Source: Chloroflexota bacterium (lineage in GTDB: Bacteria > Chloroflexota > UBA6077 > SHYK01). Taken from it: a stretch of 40,089 bases of DNA. Where the stretch lies: assembly GCA_016844585.1 (NCBI GenBank), contig JAERMM010000002.1:1-40089 (forward strand). Direction: 5' to 3'. The translations under genes were made by a program, and so were the position numbers. Shown here piece by piece: positions 9,683 to 18,694 of this stretch. The notes under the pieces were generated by a model. The model was not told the origin of the DNA. It saw only the letters and a program-made list of their open reading frames with translations, and made no database searches. How positions within the stretch are numbered: the first letter of the stretch is position 1; each line of letters starts with the position of its first letter.

Positions 9683-10235
9683 TGCCTAGTGCTCCCCCTG
9701 AGCTAAGGACTTTCTGTAGGGCCTTGAGCGCGCGCACCTGGATCTGTCGAACGGCGACCACGCTCTTATCGAGCATGGCGGCAGCTTCCGCATGCGACAT
9801 GTCTTCGATGAAGCGCAGGATGATGACATCGCGTTGGTCGTCCGGGAGTAGCAGTAAGGCGGTGCGCAGAGATTCCACCTCAATATCACGCAGGACGACT
9901 TCGTCCGGGGCAGGATCATCATCCGCCGCGTCATAGAGATCATCGATGGATGTGGTCGGCCGCCGTTTCGACCGCCAGTGGTCGATGACCACGTTGCGGG
10001 CGATGCGAAGAAGCCAGTGTTGGATCGGGAGATTCCGCCACTGATAGCGATCGATGCGCTCCCAAGCTTTCGCAAAAACGTCAGCGGTCAAGTCCTCCGC
10101 GATGGTTGGATCGCCGACCTTGTAGTAGACGAAGCGGTAGATCACGTCGAGATGGGCGTGATAGAGCTTTTCGAAGGCTCCAATGTCCCGCTGCGCCGCC
10201 CGTTCGGCGATGTCTTGGGAATCCTGCTGCGTCAT
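9606..10235 (-). CDS. ECF-type RNA polymerase sigma factor
   Basis: AFEKLYHAHLDVIYRFVYYKVGDPTIAEDLTADVFAKAWERI (region 2), LLPDDQRDVIILRFIEDMSHAEAAAMLDKSVVAVRQIQVRALKAL (region 4). Start refined to ATG 10235. Confidence 0.87.
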   Translation of the reverse strand: MTQQDSQDIAERAAQRDIGAFEKLYHAHLDVIYRFVYYKVGDPTIAEDLTADVFAKAWERIDRYQWRNLPIQHWLLRIARNVVIDHWRSKRRPTTSIDDLYDAADDDPAPDEVVLRDIEVESLRTALLLLPDDQRDVIILRFIEDMSHAEAAAMLDKSVVAVRQIQVRALKALQKVLSSGGALGNVEGRAGGIRAASRRVREPSEDPAN

Positions 10236-10476
10236 AGGAGCCCTGGTCTCCTGGTGGCGCTCCCAACACACTAAACGGGCGAGGGAGGCGAACGTGACAG
10301 GTTGAGCGTCGAGGAGGTGATACTGCAGACCGGGAGCCGCTTCGGAGGAGTTGAGGCAGAGGGGTGGAACCGACAACGTCCCTTGCAGGATCTTCACCCC
10401 GTGCCTATGATACGCTCAGACTCAAGGGGCGGCCAAAACCGGTCGGTTGCCGCGCCATTTACGCGGAGCGTTGTGC

Positions 10477-10659
10477 ATGATTGACCAGGAACTGATGGAG
10501 ATCTTGGCGTGTCCCCTCTGCAAGACCCCGGTCCGCCTAGAGGGTGACCGCATCATCTGTGACAAATGCGGCCGTCGCTACCCGGTACGCGACGGAATCC
10601 CTGTGATGCTCATTGATGAAGCCGAGCAGGGCCCCCCGCAACCAGCCGCGGGCGGCTAG
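10477..10659 (+). CDS. Trm112 family protein (UPF0434-like)
   Basis: LMEILACPLCKTPVRLEGDRIICDKCGRRYPVRDGIPVMLIDEA; start refined to ATG 10477 with CGGAG upstream. Confidence 0.8.
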   Translation: MIDQELMEILACPLCKTPVRLEGDRIICDKCGRRYPVRDGIPVMLIDEAEQGPPQPAAGG

Positions 10660-10725
10660 TCTGACGGCGTCGACGACGCGGCCGCGCACCAATTCGACCC
10701 TGTCGTACCTGCGCACCCCCCGTAA

Positions 10726-13242
10726 ATGAGCCCCCGGCGGGGAGGGCTCCGCGGTGTCGCGCGCGACTGGGCCTGGTGCATCGCTCTCGGCGTCGTCTTG
10801 GTCTCTCTGGGGACGGGCGTGCCTGTGACGCTGTACGCGGCGCCGCCGAACCAATTTGGAGATCCTCCGAGTCCAACGCTGAACCCGCTGTTTCCTCCGC
10901 GGCAGTCGAGCAGTTCCACGCCCGCGCCCTTCGCGTCACTGACGCCCACGCCACTCCTGACGCAAACGGCGACAGCGCTTCAGACGCCAACGCTCGTTGT
11001 CGCCACGCCGGTCCCTTCCCTCACTCCAACCGCTACCTCGACGCCTGACGCTGGGCCGAAGACCATAGGCCTGGTGACGCCCAATGACGAGTTGTACGAT
11101 CAGTACCAATGGAATCTGCGGCAAGTACGCGTGCCCGAAGCGTGGGAGGTTTCGACCGGTTCGTCAGCCGTCATTGTCGCGGTCCTCGATACGGGTGTCT
11201 CGTCAACCCACCCGGATCTGTCCGGCAGGTTGGCGCCTGGGTACGATTTCGTCAACGACCGGCCGACGGTTGAGGACGACCACGGGAATGGCACCCACGT
11301 TGCAGGCATCATCGGAGCGACAGGCAACAATCGGCTAGGCGTGGCGGGGATCGCATGGCAAACGCGGATCATGCCCATCAAAGTGCTCGACTCAAGCGCT
11401 CGAGGAGATACCGGGCTCGCCGCGCGAGGCGTCATTTGGGCGGTCGATCACGGCGCCAGCATCATCAATCTCGGGCTGGCCGGCCCCCAGCCCTCTGAGG
11501 CTCTGGAGGAGGCGATTGAGTACGCGTACTCACGGAACGTCCTCGTTGTGGCCCCAGTCGCCAGCGCTGGGACATCCGAAATCTCGTATCCTGCCGCTGG
11601 CCCTAGGGTAATCGCGGTGGCTGCTACAGACCGATCGGACAGGCGGACTGAGCTTTCCAATACGGGGAGCTATATCAGCGTCGCAGCCCCCGGCGACCAG
11701 ATTGCCAGCACGTTCAAGCCACCTTCCGGACCGGATGGCTACGCCGTCGCAAGCACTACCGCCCAGGCGGCTGCACATGTGTCAGGCGTTGCCGCGCTGA
11801 TGCTGTCTGTCAATCCTACCCTGGCGCCCGACGAGATTCGCTCGATCGTTGAGGCCACCGCCGACGACGGTGGTCGTGGCGCAAACGACGAGACTGGCCA
11901 CGGCCGAATCAATGCTTCACGTGCCCTGCAGTTCGTCGCGCCTTGGAATCAGGAGGCGCGCGGAGCGGGAAGTTACGTGGCCAGTAGCAGCCCAACGAAC
12001 AATCTCTACTTCCCGCTCGTCATGAAGAATTCAAACGGTTGGAGCACATCGCTCACCGTTTTGAATACGGGCAACAGCCCCGCCAACCTGACCCTGGAGC
12101 TATTCGACGACGCGCGTCCTGCGCGATTCTCCTACGCCGCAACGCTAGCGCCACTCGCATCGACGACGATTCGTCCTGATCAGCTACTAGACCTACCCGA
12201 CCGCTTCCTGGGAGCCGCCGTGGTCAGTGGCGACGCGTCGATCGTTGGCGTTCTGAACGAGGATCGTGCCGGTTCAGACCGATTGACGTATGAAGGATTC
12301 GGCAGCGGATCGCCGAGCGTGTGGATTCCGCTGCTCATGCGCGCCGTAAATGGCTGGAATACGGGATTGCAGGTTCAGAATCTCGGGCTGGCAAGCACCT
12401 CCGTACGCGTCACGTATTACACGCGCGATGCGACAACCCCGCTTGGCTCTGCCACGTTCGCGCTGCTTCCGCTTGCCTCCAGGAGCCTGTATCAGCCCGC
12501 GGACCCCCGTATTCCGGACGGGTGGGTGGGGTCGGCAACCGTCGAGTCTCTCGACGACCAGCCGCTCGCAGCTATCGTGAACCAGGTGCGGACGAGCGGA
12601 GCTGGGATGAGCTATGTAGGTGTCGGCCAGTCCGGCCCGAGCCTCTGGGCCCCCCTGCTCTTCAAGAGCGCGGAAGGCTGGGCCACCGGGTTGCAAGTGC
12701 AGAACGCGGGACTCGACGCAACAGTCGTGCAGGCTACGTACATGCCGTCCAATGGAGACTCGCGCACCTGGACTGAGCAGCGTGGCGTCGCAGCAGGGGC
12801 ATCAACTACGTTCTATCAACCCGGCAACACGGAGCTACCGGATGACTTCGTTGGCTCCGCGGAGGTTCGCTCGACCGGAAACGCGCCGGTGGTGGGTGTG
12901 GTCAATCAGGTTCGCTCTGGGTCCGAGTCGTCCATGGCGTACAACGCCATGCTCGGCGGAGCAGAGTCTCTGTACGTCCCTCTTGTCTATCGTGCGTTCG
13001 CAGGGTGGAATTCAGGGATCCAGGTGCAGAATGCGGGCAGTGCCACCGCGACGGTGACTCTGTCATTCGTATATCAGGAGGGTATGGCTGCCGCGTCCTT
13101 GACTGAGGCTATCGAGCCGTCCGGGTCGAGGACGTTCTATCTCCCGGCCCTTGAAGGCCTGCCGCCCAGCTTTGTTGGTAGCGTCTTCATTGACAGCCTA
13201 GATGGCCAACCCATCGCTGCGATCGTCAACCACGTAAAGTAA
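10726..13242 (+). CDS. S8 subtilisin-fold protein, predicted catalytically inactive, with four C-terminal repeats of about 100 aa
   Basis: VAVLDTGVSSTHPDL (Asp) and HGNGTHVAGIIGA (His) present; serine motif reads ASTTAQAAAHVSG instead of SGTSMATPHVSG. Repeats start LYFPLVMKNSNGW, VWIPLLMRAVNGW, LWAPLLFKSAEGW, LYVPLVYRAFAGW. Confidence 0.85.
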   Translation: MSPRRGGLRGVARDWAWCIALGVVLVSLGTGVPVTLYAAPPNQFGDPPSPTLNPLFPPRQSSSSTPAPFASLTPTPLLTQTATALQTPTLVVATPVPSLTPTATSTPDAGPKTIGLVTPNDELYDQYQWNLRQVRVPEAWEVSTGSSAVIVAVLDTGVSSTHPDLSGRLAPGYDFVNDRPTVEDDHGNGTHVAGIIGATGNNRLGVAGIAWQTRIMPIKVLDSSARGDTGLAARGVIWAVDHGASIINLGLAGPQPSEALEEAIEYAYSRNVLVVAPVASAGTSEISYPAAGPRVIAVAATDRSDRRTELSNTGSYISVAAPGDQIASTFKPPSGPDGYAVASTTAQAAAHVSGVAALMLSVNPTLAPDEIRSIVEATADDGGRGANDETGHGRINASRALQFVAPWNQEARGAGSYVASSSPTNNLYFPLVMKNSNGWSTSLTVLNTGNSPANLTLELFDDARPARFSYAATLAPLASTTIRPDQLLDLPDRFLGAAVVSGDASIVGVLNEDRAGSDRLTYEGFGSGSPSVWIPLLMRAVNGWNTGLQVQNLGLASTSVRVTYYTRDATTPLGSATFALLPLASRSLYQPADPRIPDGWVGSATVESLDDQPLAAIVNQVRTSGAGMSYVGVGQSGPSLWAPLLFKSAEGWATGLQVQNAGLDATVVQATYMPSNGDSRTWTEQRGVAAGASTTFYQPGNTELPDDFVGSAEVRSTGNAPVVGVVNQVRSGSESSMAYNAMLGGAESLYVPLVYRAFAGWNSGIQVQNAGSATATVTLSFVYQEGMAAASLTEAIEPSGSRTFYLPALEGLPPSFVGSVFIDSLDGQPIAAIVNHVK

Positions 13243-13308
13243 GGTCGTCCAACGCTGGGACAGCCTGGGTGGCCAACCCATTGCTGCGATCGTCAACCAC
13301 GTAAAGTA
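13192..13308 (+). repeat. direct repeat of the 3' end of the first subtilase gene (two 50-nt copies)
   Basis: 13192..13241 and 13259..13308, 47/50 identical by eye; each encodes SL(D/G)GQPIAAIVNHVK followed by a stop. Confidence 0.9.
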
Positions 13309-13347
13309 GAGAGAACGTCCCAGCAGCCCCGCGAAGGACAGTCGAAA

Positions 13348-15489
13348 ATGGCACGAGCATCGAGCGTTCTCGCCGCGGTCATGCTGTGCCTGGTTTTTGC
13401 AGGCGGAACCCCAGCCTGGTCTGTCAACGCCGAAGAGGAATTGGACTACGGTCCCTTTGTCCCCGGGGAATTGCTAGTTCGTTGGCAATCCGAGGCGTCG
13501 CATGAGGCTCTAGCGACGATCGGAGGTGTCGTCCTCGAGGAGGTCGGCCCCGGTCCAGTAGAGCTGATCCACGTCGCGGAGGGGCTGGAGACCAGAAGCG
13601 TAGCTGCGCTCGCCGTGGACCCGTCGGTGGTGTGGGCGCAGCCGAACTACGTACGCCGCGCCGACTCGACACCAAACGACCCGCGCTTCCGCGACCAATG
13701 GGGTTTGCAGCGTATCCAAGCGCCGACCGCCTGGGACATCACGACGGGTGTCGCATCAGTCGTCGTGGCAGTGCTCGACACGGGAGTCGATCTGGACCAT
13801 CCGGATCTGCGAGACCGTCTGGTTCCGGGCTACAACTTCTTCCAGCCAGATGAGCTCCCGATGGACGACAGCGGCCATGGAACTCACGTCGCGGGCACCA
13901 TCGCCGCGACAGCGAACAACAGCACGGGCATTGCCGGCGTTGCGTCGGGTGTCTCCATCATGCCGATCAAGGTTCTTAACAGCCGCGGTGCGGGACGCGA
14001 CTCGCGGGTGGCCCAGGGGATAAGGTGGGCTGTCGACCACGGCGCCAACATCGTGAATATGAGCTTTGGTGGGCAAGACATTTCGCCCGTGCTCAGCGAG
14101 GCCGTGGAATACGCGAGCAGCAGTGGGGTTGTTCTGGTTGTTGCGGCGGGGAACGAAGGCGGCTCTGAGCCGAACTACCCGGGAGCAACCGATTCCGCTA
14201 TCGCCGTGGCAGCAACCAACTCGCGTGACAGGAGGGCGATGTTCTCCAACTATGGCTCATGGGTTGACATCGCAGCGCCAGGAACGCAGATCGTCAGCAC
14301 ATACTGGGATGGCGCGTCCACGTACCGCGCCGGAACGGGGACCTCAATGGCCACCCCCCACGTGACTGGGGTGATCGCTCTCATGCTTTCCCTCAAGCCC
14401 GGCCTGTCTCCGGCAGAGGTCGAGGAGATCTTGAAGGCGAACGCTGATCCGTTGCCGGATGATGATGTCGGATCCGGGCGCGTCAACGCGGCCCGGGTCC
14501 TAGCGTCCATTCGGTCATCCGTTCCTCCCGCGGTCCCTGAGGGCCTTCTACTGCAAACGTACGAAGCCCCGTTGCTCGGGCGGGTCGTGTACGTCCCCAT
14601 GGTTCTGAGCGACGCCAACGGATGGAGGACAGTGCTGCTGGTCCAGAATCCATCAGACCGAGCAGTCGCCGCCTCCGTTCTGTGGGTGAGCGTTGACGGA
14701 GCCCTGCTTGGATCGGCGCAAGTGCCGCTCCCGGCGAATGGGATCGCTGTCACTGGCCCCCCCACTGCGCCCATTGGGTGGAGGGGTTCAGCGGTGATCT
14801 CGGCAGATGTTCCCATCGCGGCGTTGGCCGCGATGTCCCGAGGAGGAGGGTCGTCGGTGGGCATCCCCGCTTCCGCCGCGGGTGGGCCAACGGCAGGAGT
14901 TTCCCTGGTCTTCAAGGATCGAGAGGGTTTGACCACGACCATCGCTGTGCAGAATCTCGCTGGAGTACCCGCGGTGGTAGACCTTGCCTACACCGGCGGT
15001 GACGGTCGGTCAGTGAGTGGAGGGCGCGCCACGATTGGGCCGCTCGCCGCCCACTACGTCAATCTCGGCGGAATCGCCGATCTACCCTCGGGCTTCTCGG
15101 GGTCCGTTACGGCGCGCAGCACAAACGGTCAGCCTCTGGCGATTGCCGCTCTAGCCATCAATTCGACTGGCGCGGCGAGCGCCCAATCGGGAATCAGCGC
15201 CAGGTCGGCGGTCCTGGCCGCGCCCAAAGTTGTCCGATCGGTAGGAGGCGCAACCACCGAGATCCAGGTGCGGAACCACGGTGGCGCCGCCGCCAACGTG
15301 ACGATCAGTTACTTCGGAAGCAGCGGCGGCCTGGCCGGGTCCGATACGGTGACTATTGAGCCTGGCGCTCTTCGCCTCCTGTCTGCAGGCACAGTGGCTG
15401 GACTCGCGGACAGCTTTGATGGCGTGGCGGTAATCCGTTCGACGAATGGCCAGCCCATTACGGCGGTGGTTCGGACGACGCAGAACTGA
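13348..15489 (+). CDS. S8 subtilisin-like serine protease with propeptide and C-terminal repeats
   Basis: Intact VAVLDTGVDLDHPDL, HGTHVAGTIAA, VVAAGNEGG, GTSMATPHVTG; N-terminal propeptide-like GELLVRWQSEASHEAL...VVWAQPNYVRR. Confidence 0.92.
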   Translation: MARASSVLAAVMLCLVFAGGTPAWSVNAEEELDYGPFVPGELLVRWQSEASHEALATIGGVVLEEVGPGPVELIHVAEGLETRSVAALAVDPSVVWAQPNYVRRADSTPNDPRFRDQWGLQRIQAPTAWDITTGVASVVVAVLDTGVDLDHPDLRDRLVPGYNFFQPDELPMDDSGHGTHVAGTIAATANNSTGIAGVASGVSIMPIKVLNSRGAGRDSRVAQGIRWAVDHGANIVNMSFGGQDISPVLSEAVEYASSSGVVLVVAAGNEGGSEPNYPGATDSAIAVAATNSRDRRAMFSNYGSWVDIAAPGTQIVSTYWDGASTYRAGTGTSMATPHVTGVIALMLSLKPGLSPAEVEEILKANADPLPDDDVGSGRVNAARVLASIRSSVPPAVPEGLLLQTYEAPLLGRVVYVPMVLSDANGWRTVLLVQNPSDRAVAASVLWVSVDGALLGSAQVPLPANGIAVTGPPTAPIGWRGSAVISADVPIAALAAMSRGGGSSVGIPASAAGGPTAGVSLVFKDREGLTTTIAVQNLAGVPAVVDLAYTGGDGRSVSGGRATIGPLAAHYVNLGGIADLPSGFSGSVTARSTNGQPLAIAALAINSTGAASAQSGISARSAVLAAPKVVRSVGGATTEIQVRNHGGAAANVTISYFGSSGGLAGSDTVTIEPGALRLLSAGTVAGLADSFDGVAVIRSTNGQPITAVVRTTQN

Positions 15490-15493
15490 GGCG

Positions 15494-17770
15494 TCACGGC
15501 AGATCCGGCGGTGAGACGTCGATCTCCGTGTTGTAGTCGAAGAATGTCGCCGTCATGTAGTGCCCGGGCGCGAGCATGCGTTCGCGCGAGATTCGAAACG
15601 TCTCGAGATCGATCCACAGCGTATATCGCACACTCTGGCTGTCGGCGAAGGTGACGGCAAAATTCGGACGTCTGTCTACGTCTTCGATACCAAGAAGCCG
15701 TGCGTTGCTGGCAAGCTGGGAAAAGCTGTACGCGGGCCAGCGGAAGCCCCGTGGGTCAGGCCATGGCTCGGCGTGCCATTCCCCGTCGCGTCGTTCAAAC
15801 CGCTGCGCCAGGGCTGCGATCAGCAAGGTCCCCGACGAGTCCTGGGCTTCCATGCGGTCTGGCGCCACGTAGGCATAGGTGGCGTCCGACGGTCCGTTAG
15901 GGCCGCCCTCGATGACTTGGCGCTCTCGAAGGCTCGTCAGCGTGTTCATCGCCGCGTCTGCGCGGGCCACGATGTCCCTGGCGCCGGCCGCGGGCAGACT
16001 GAACGTAAAGGTGGCGAACTCTTCGGCCGATGCAGGCTGTTTGACCCCGACCATCAGGTTCCAGCGTCCGGGTCCCGCGTTGAGAACCAGTCGATAGCGC
16101 CCGGACTCCGCTTTTCGAGCCAGAAGCGGCCGCTCCGACAGCGGCAGACCGTCGAGATTCGCACGCACTTCAACGACCGCGTCATCGACCGGGCGGGCGA
16201 CGCTATCGATCACTTCAATTGTTAGGGTCGAGTCTCCCGGCTGTGGGGGGGTCAGAGTGATTGACACCAGATAGTTGGCGGCGTTGCCTGAAAGCGAGAG
16301 CGTGTCGTTCGTCGAGCCTGGTTCGGGAGTCGTTGCGAACACAGTTGCTTCGCGAGCCTGGATGACCGCGCGGGCAGGTGACAGGCTGACGAGCAGCCCT
16401 ACAGCGCCGAGTACCGCCACGCCGCCTACGGCTTCGGCCAACAGCGTGGCTCCGATCCGACCCTGTCGGAGCGGAGGATGTCCGCCCCGCCCGATCGTGT
16501 CGGGAACGCGCCGCAGCCGGGCGAAATGCCAGGCGCCGAGGGCCAGCGCGACGCTCACGATGCCCAGCTTGGCAAGCAACGTCATGCCGTACTCCGTATC
16601 CGTCAGCTGGGACGGCGACGGCACGTTGGTCCAGGCGCCGTAGAGCCCCGTCGCCAACAGAATCGCGCCGGTCACCGCGGCGGGAATCGTGAACCTGCGC
16701 GCGAGCAGGAGCGCCGTGGGCCGATTGTGGCTGGGCGATAGCGCCTGAATGGCTAGATGCAGTAGTCCGCCAACCCAGATCACGGCGCAAGTCAGGTGTA
16801 TCCAATCGATTGCGACCGAGACTGGCACCGGGTCGGCGATGCCTGCGTGGCCGGCGAGCGACATGGTCGCCAGAATTGTTCCGCCGACCACAGCGGACGC
16901 CTTCCACCAGATGTCACTCCGAAGCGCTTCATTTCCTGGGCGCTCACCCCGTGTATTGTTCGCAACTGATTCGACTCGTGCGAGTGATGCTCCGAGCGTG
17001 CTCAGCAGGATCATGCGTGCCATCCAGAGTTGGCCATGACGGGAGAAGAAGAGGACGTCGGGAAGCCGCGACAAGTCGGGCCAGCCCGCCCCGGCATCGA
17101 GCGCCTGCGCAAAAATGCCCACCACTGACGCGGCGAGAAATACAGAAAAAGCTCCCCAGCAGGTCTCGGTCACTCGATCTTCCGAGACGTCCAGTTGTGT
17201 CGAGAACGATGGGTTGACCCGTCTAAAGGGTGCGATTACCAGGACCCGGAAAAAGATCCCGCCGATCAGGCCCGACGCTGCGACGAGGGTGATCCAGCGT
17301 ATCAGCGCCTCTGGCAGAGGGTTCCGTCCCACGTCGGGCGCGATACTGCCGGACGCCGGCCGACCCACACCAAACTGGAAGCTGCCCGCGACCAGGTGTC
17401 CGTCGAATCCCATCGCGCGCCAGCGAACCGCGTACCCGCCAGCCCCCAGGATGCCGAGGCCGGTGCGGATCTGGCGGCCATTCTCGAGGCGCGTTGTATC
17501 TCCGCGGTCGACCCGCTGCCCTGCCTCTGAATACACAGTGACGTCCAGAAAGCGCGCCTCGACGGGCTCCGTGAAGGTGATCGTCAGAGCCTCCGGCGCG
17601 GTCTGTACCACAGAATTGGCCGGTGGGTCAGATCGAAGGTACTCGGCGTGCGCGCTGGCAAGCGCCGGTGTGAGCAGGACGAGGAGAAGCGCGGTCAGGA
17701 GCCCGATTCGCCAGGACAGAGCTTCGGGCTTACGAGTCGGGCGCGGCGTGTTCCCATCCGACGGAAGCAA
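15494..17770 (-). CDS. CopC-CopD copper resistance fusion protein with extra C-terminal domain
   Basis: AHAEYLRSDPPANSVVQTAPEALTITFTEPVEA (CopC-like), multi-TM CopD-like region, then soluble domains. ORF open to 17911; TTG 17770 suggested as start, uncertain. Confidence 0.8.
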   Translation of the reverse strand: MLPSDGNTPRPTRKPEALSWRIGLLTALLLVLLTPALASAHAEYLRSDPPANSVVQTAPEALTITFTEPVEARFLDVTVYSEAGQRVDRGDTTRLENGRQIRTGLGILGAGGYAVRWRAMGFDGHLVAGSFQFGVGRPASGSIAPDVGRNPLPEALIRWITLVAASGLIGGIFFRVLVIAPFRRVNPSFSTQLDVSEDRVTETCWGAFSVFLAASVVGIFAQALDAGAGWPDLSRLPDVLFFSRHGQLWMARMILLSTLGASLARVESVANNTRGERPGNEALRSDIWWKASAVVGGTILATMSLAGHAGIADPVPVSVAIDWIHLTCAVIWVGGLLHLAIQALSPSHNRPTALLLARRFTIPAAVTGAILLATGLYGAWTNVPSPSQLTDTEYGMTLLAKLGIVSVALALGAWHFARLRRVPDTIGRGGHPPLRQGRIGATLLAEAVGGVAVLGAVGLLVSLSPARAVIQAREATVFATTPEPGSTNDTLSLSGNAANYLVSITLTPPQPGDSTLTIEVIDSVARPVDDAVVEVRANLDGLPLSERPLLARKAESGRYRLVLNAGPGRWNLMVGVKQPASAEEFATFTFSLPAAGARDIVARADAAMNTLTSLRERQVIEGGPNGPSDATYAYVAPDRMEAQDSSGTLLIAALAQRFERRDGEWHAEPWPDPRGFRWPAYSFSQLASNARLLGIEDVDRRPNFAVTFADSQSVRYTLWIDLETFRISRERMLAPGHYMTATFFDYNTEIDVSPPDLP

Positions 17771-18407
17771 GAATCGTTTGATTGGCGAGGATGTCGAGGT
17801 ACGGGAATAGCAGCCAGACGGTGGCGATCCCGGTGATAGCGCCGGTCGAAACCCGCAGCTCCCAGGTGCTCTCTCGCCAGCTGGGAAGCTGTGTGAAGCC
17901 GTCGAGCGCAATAGGAATCAGAAGCAGGAGGTAGAGGAGAACCGACGGTGGAGACAGCCGCGGCCGCAGGCGCGAATAAACGGAGCCCATTAAGAGTGCC
18001 GAAGCGAATATTGCGAGGTCCCGCTCGCAGAGAGCCATTTTGAAGCCGGTGGCGTCATTCCCTACGAAGGTCCAGATCTCGGCCGGGCCGGCGATCGCCG
18101 CGATGGCCTGCGCGTCATAGGTCGCCGATGGCCCGAACAGGAAGAATGCCCGGAATGGCCACTGGTGGCAGATCGCGTAGTACGCCTGGTAGATAGGAGA
18201 TGCTTCCGCGACAAGGCCGACCGATCCCAGCAAGGGCGCCACAATTGACAGAACGATAACAGCGGCTAGCCCCATGTTGGCCAGCGCAAGCCAATGGCGT
18301 GCGACGCCGACCTGCGCTACGTCCAGCGCGCGGTTTGCTCGGAGGTTCAGGCCGGTCCGCAGCGGCGTGAAGGGCCTCATCGACTTATCTGGGCTGCGCA
18401 GCGACAC
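17730..18407 (-). CDS. DUF2085 family integral membrane protein
   Basis: YAICHQWPFRAFFLFG, MALCERDLAIFASALLMGSVYSRLRPRL, several TM segments. Confidence 0.75.
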   Translation of the reverse strand: MSLRSPDKSMRPFTPLRTGLNLRANRALDVAQVGVARHWLALANMGLAAVIVLSIVAPLLGSVGLVAEASPIYQAYYAICHQWPFRAFFLFGPSATYDAQAIAAIAGPAEIWTFVGNDATGFKMALCERDLAIFASALLMGSVYSRLRPRLSPPSVLLYLLLLIPIALDGFTQLPSWRESTWELRVSTGAITGIATVWLLFPYLDILANQTILASVGWEHAAPDS

Positions 18408-18487
18408 GAAGCTCTCCGTAGGCCTGCCTGCTGCGCGGTGATCCGCATCGCAGCTCGACCGTGGGGAACGCTACTATAGCACCGGCT

Positions 18488-18516
18488 TTGACAGCCCAGT
18501 GACGCCGGGGTATAAA
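18488..18516 (+). promoter_or_regulatory. sigma70-type promoter: TTGACA - 17 nt - TATAAA
   Basis: TTGACA at 18488-18493, 17-nt spacer, TATAAA at 18511-18516, upstream of the ABC operon starting at 18695. Confidence 0.6.
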
Positions 18517-18694
18517 CATCAGCGTCCCCTTCGGAAGTTGTCGGCTCCGGCGCGCCCATCGGCCGGCGACTAAGCGGGGCCGGCACGAAGCGTCAAGTCG
18601 CCCGTTCGAGCATCCGGACGGTCGCGGCGCGGCGTACTAGGTCTGTAAAGGTCCGTCGGGCCAAATTCCCCAGTGTAGGTGAGCAACAAACCTC

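Noticed and set aside
18440-18490. Minus-strand TATAGT box as promoter for DUF2085
   Set aside because: No acceptable -35 hexamer at the right spacing.
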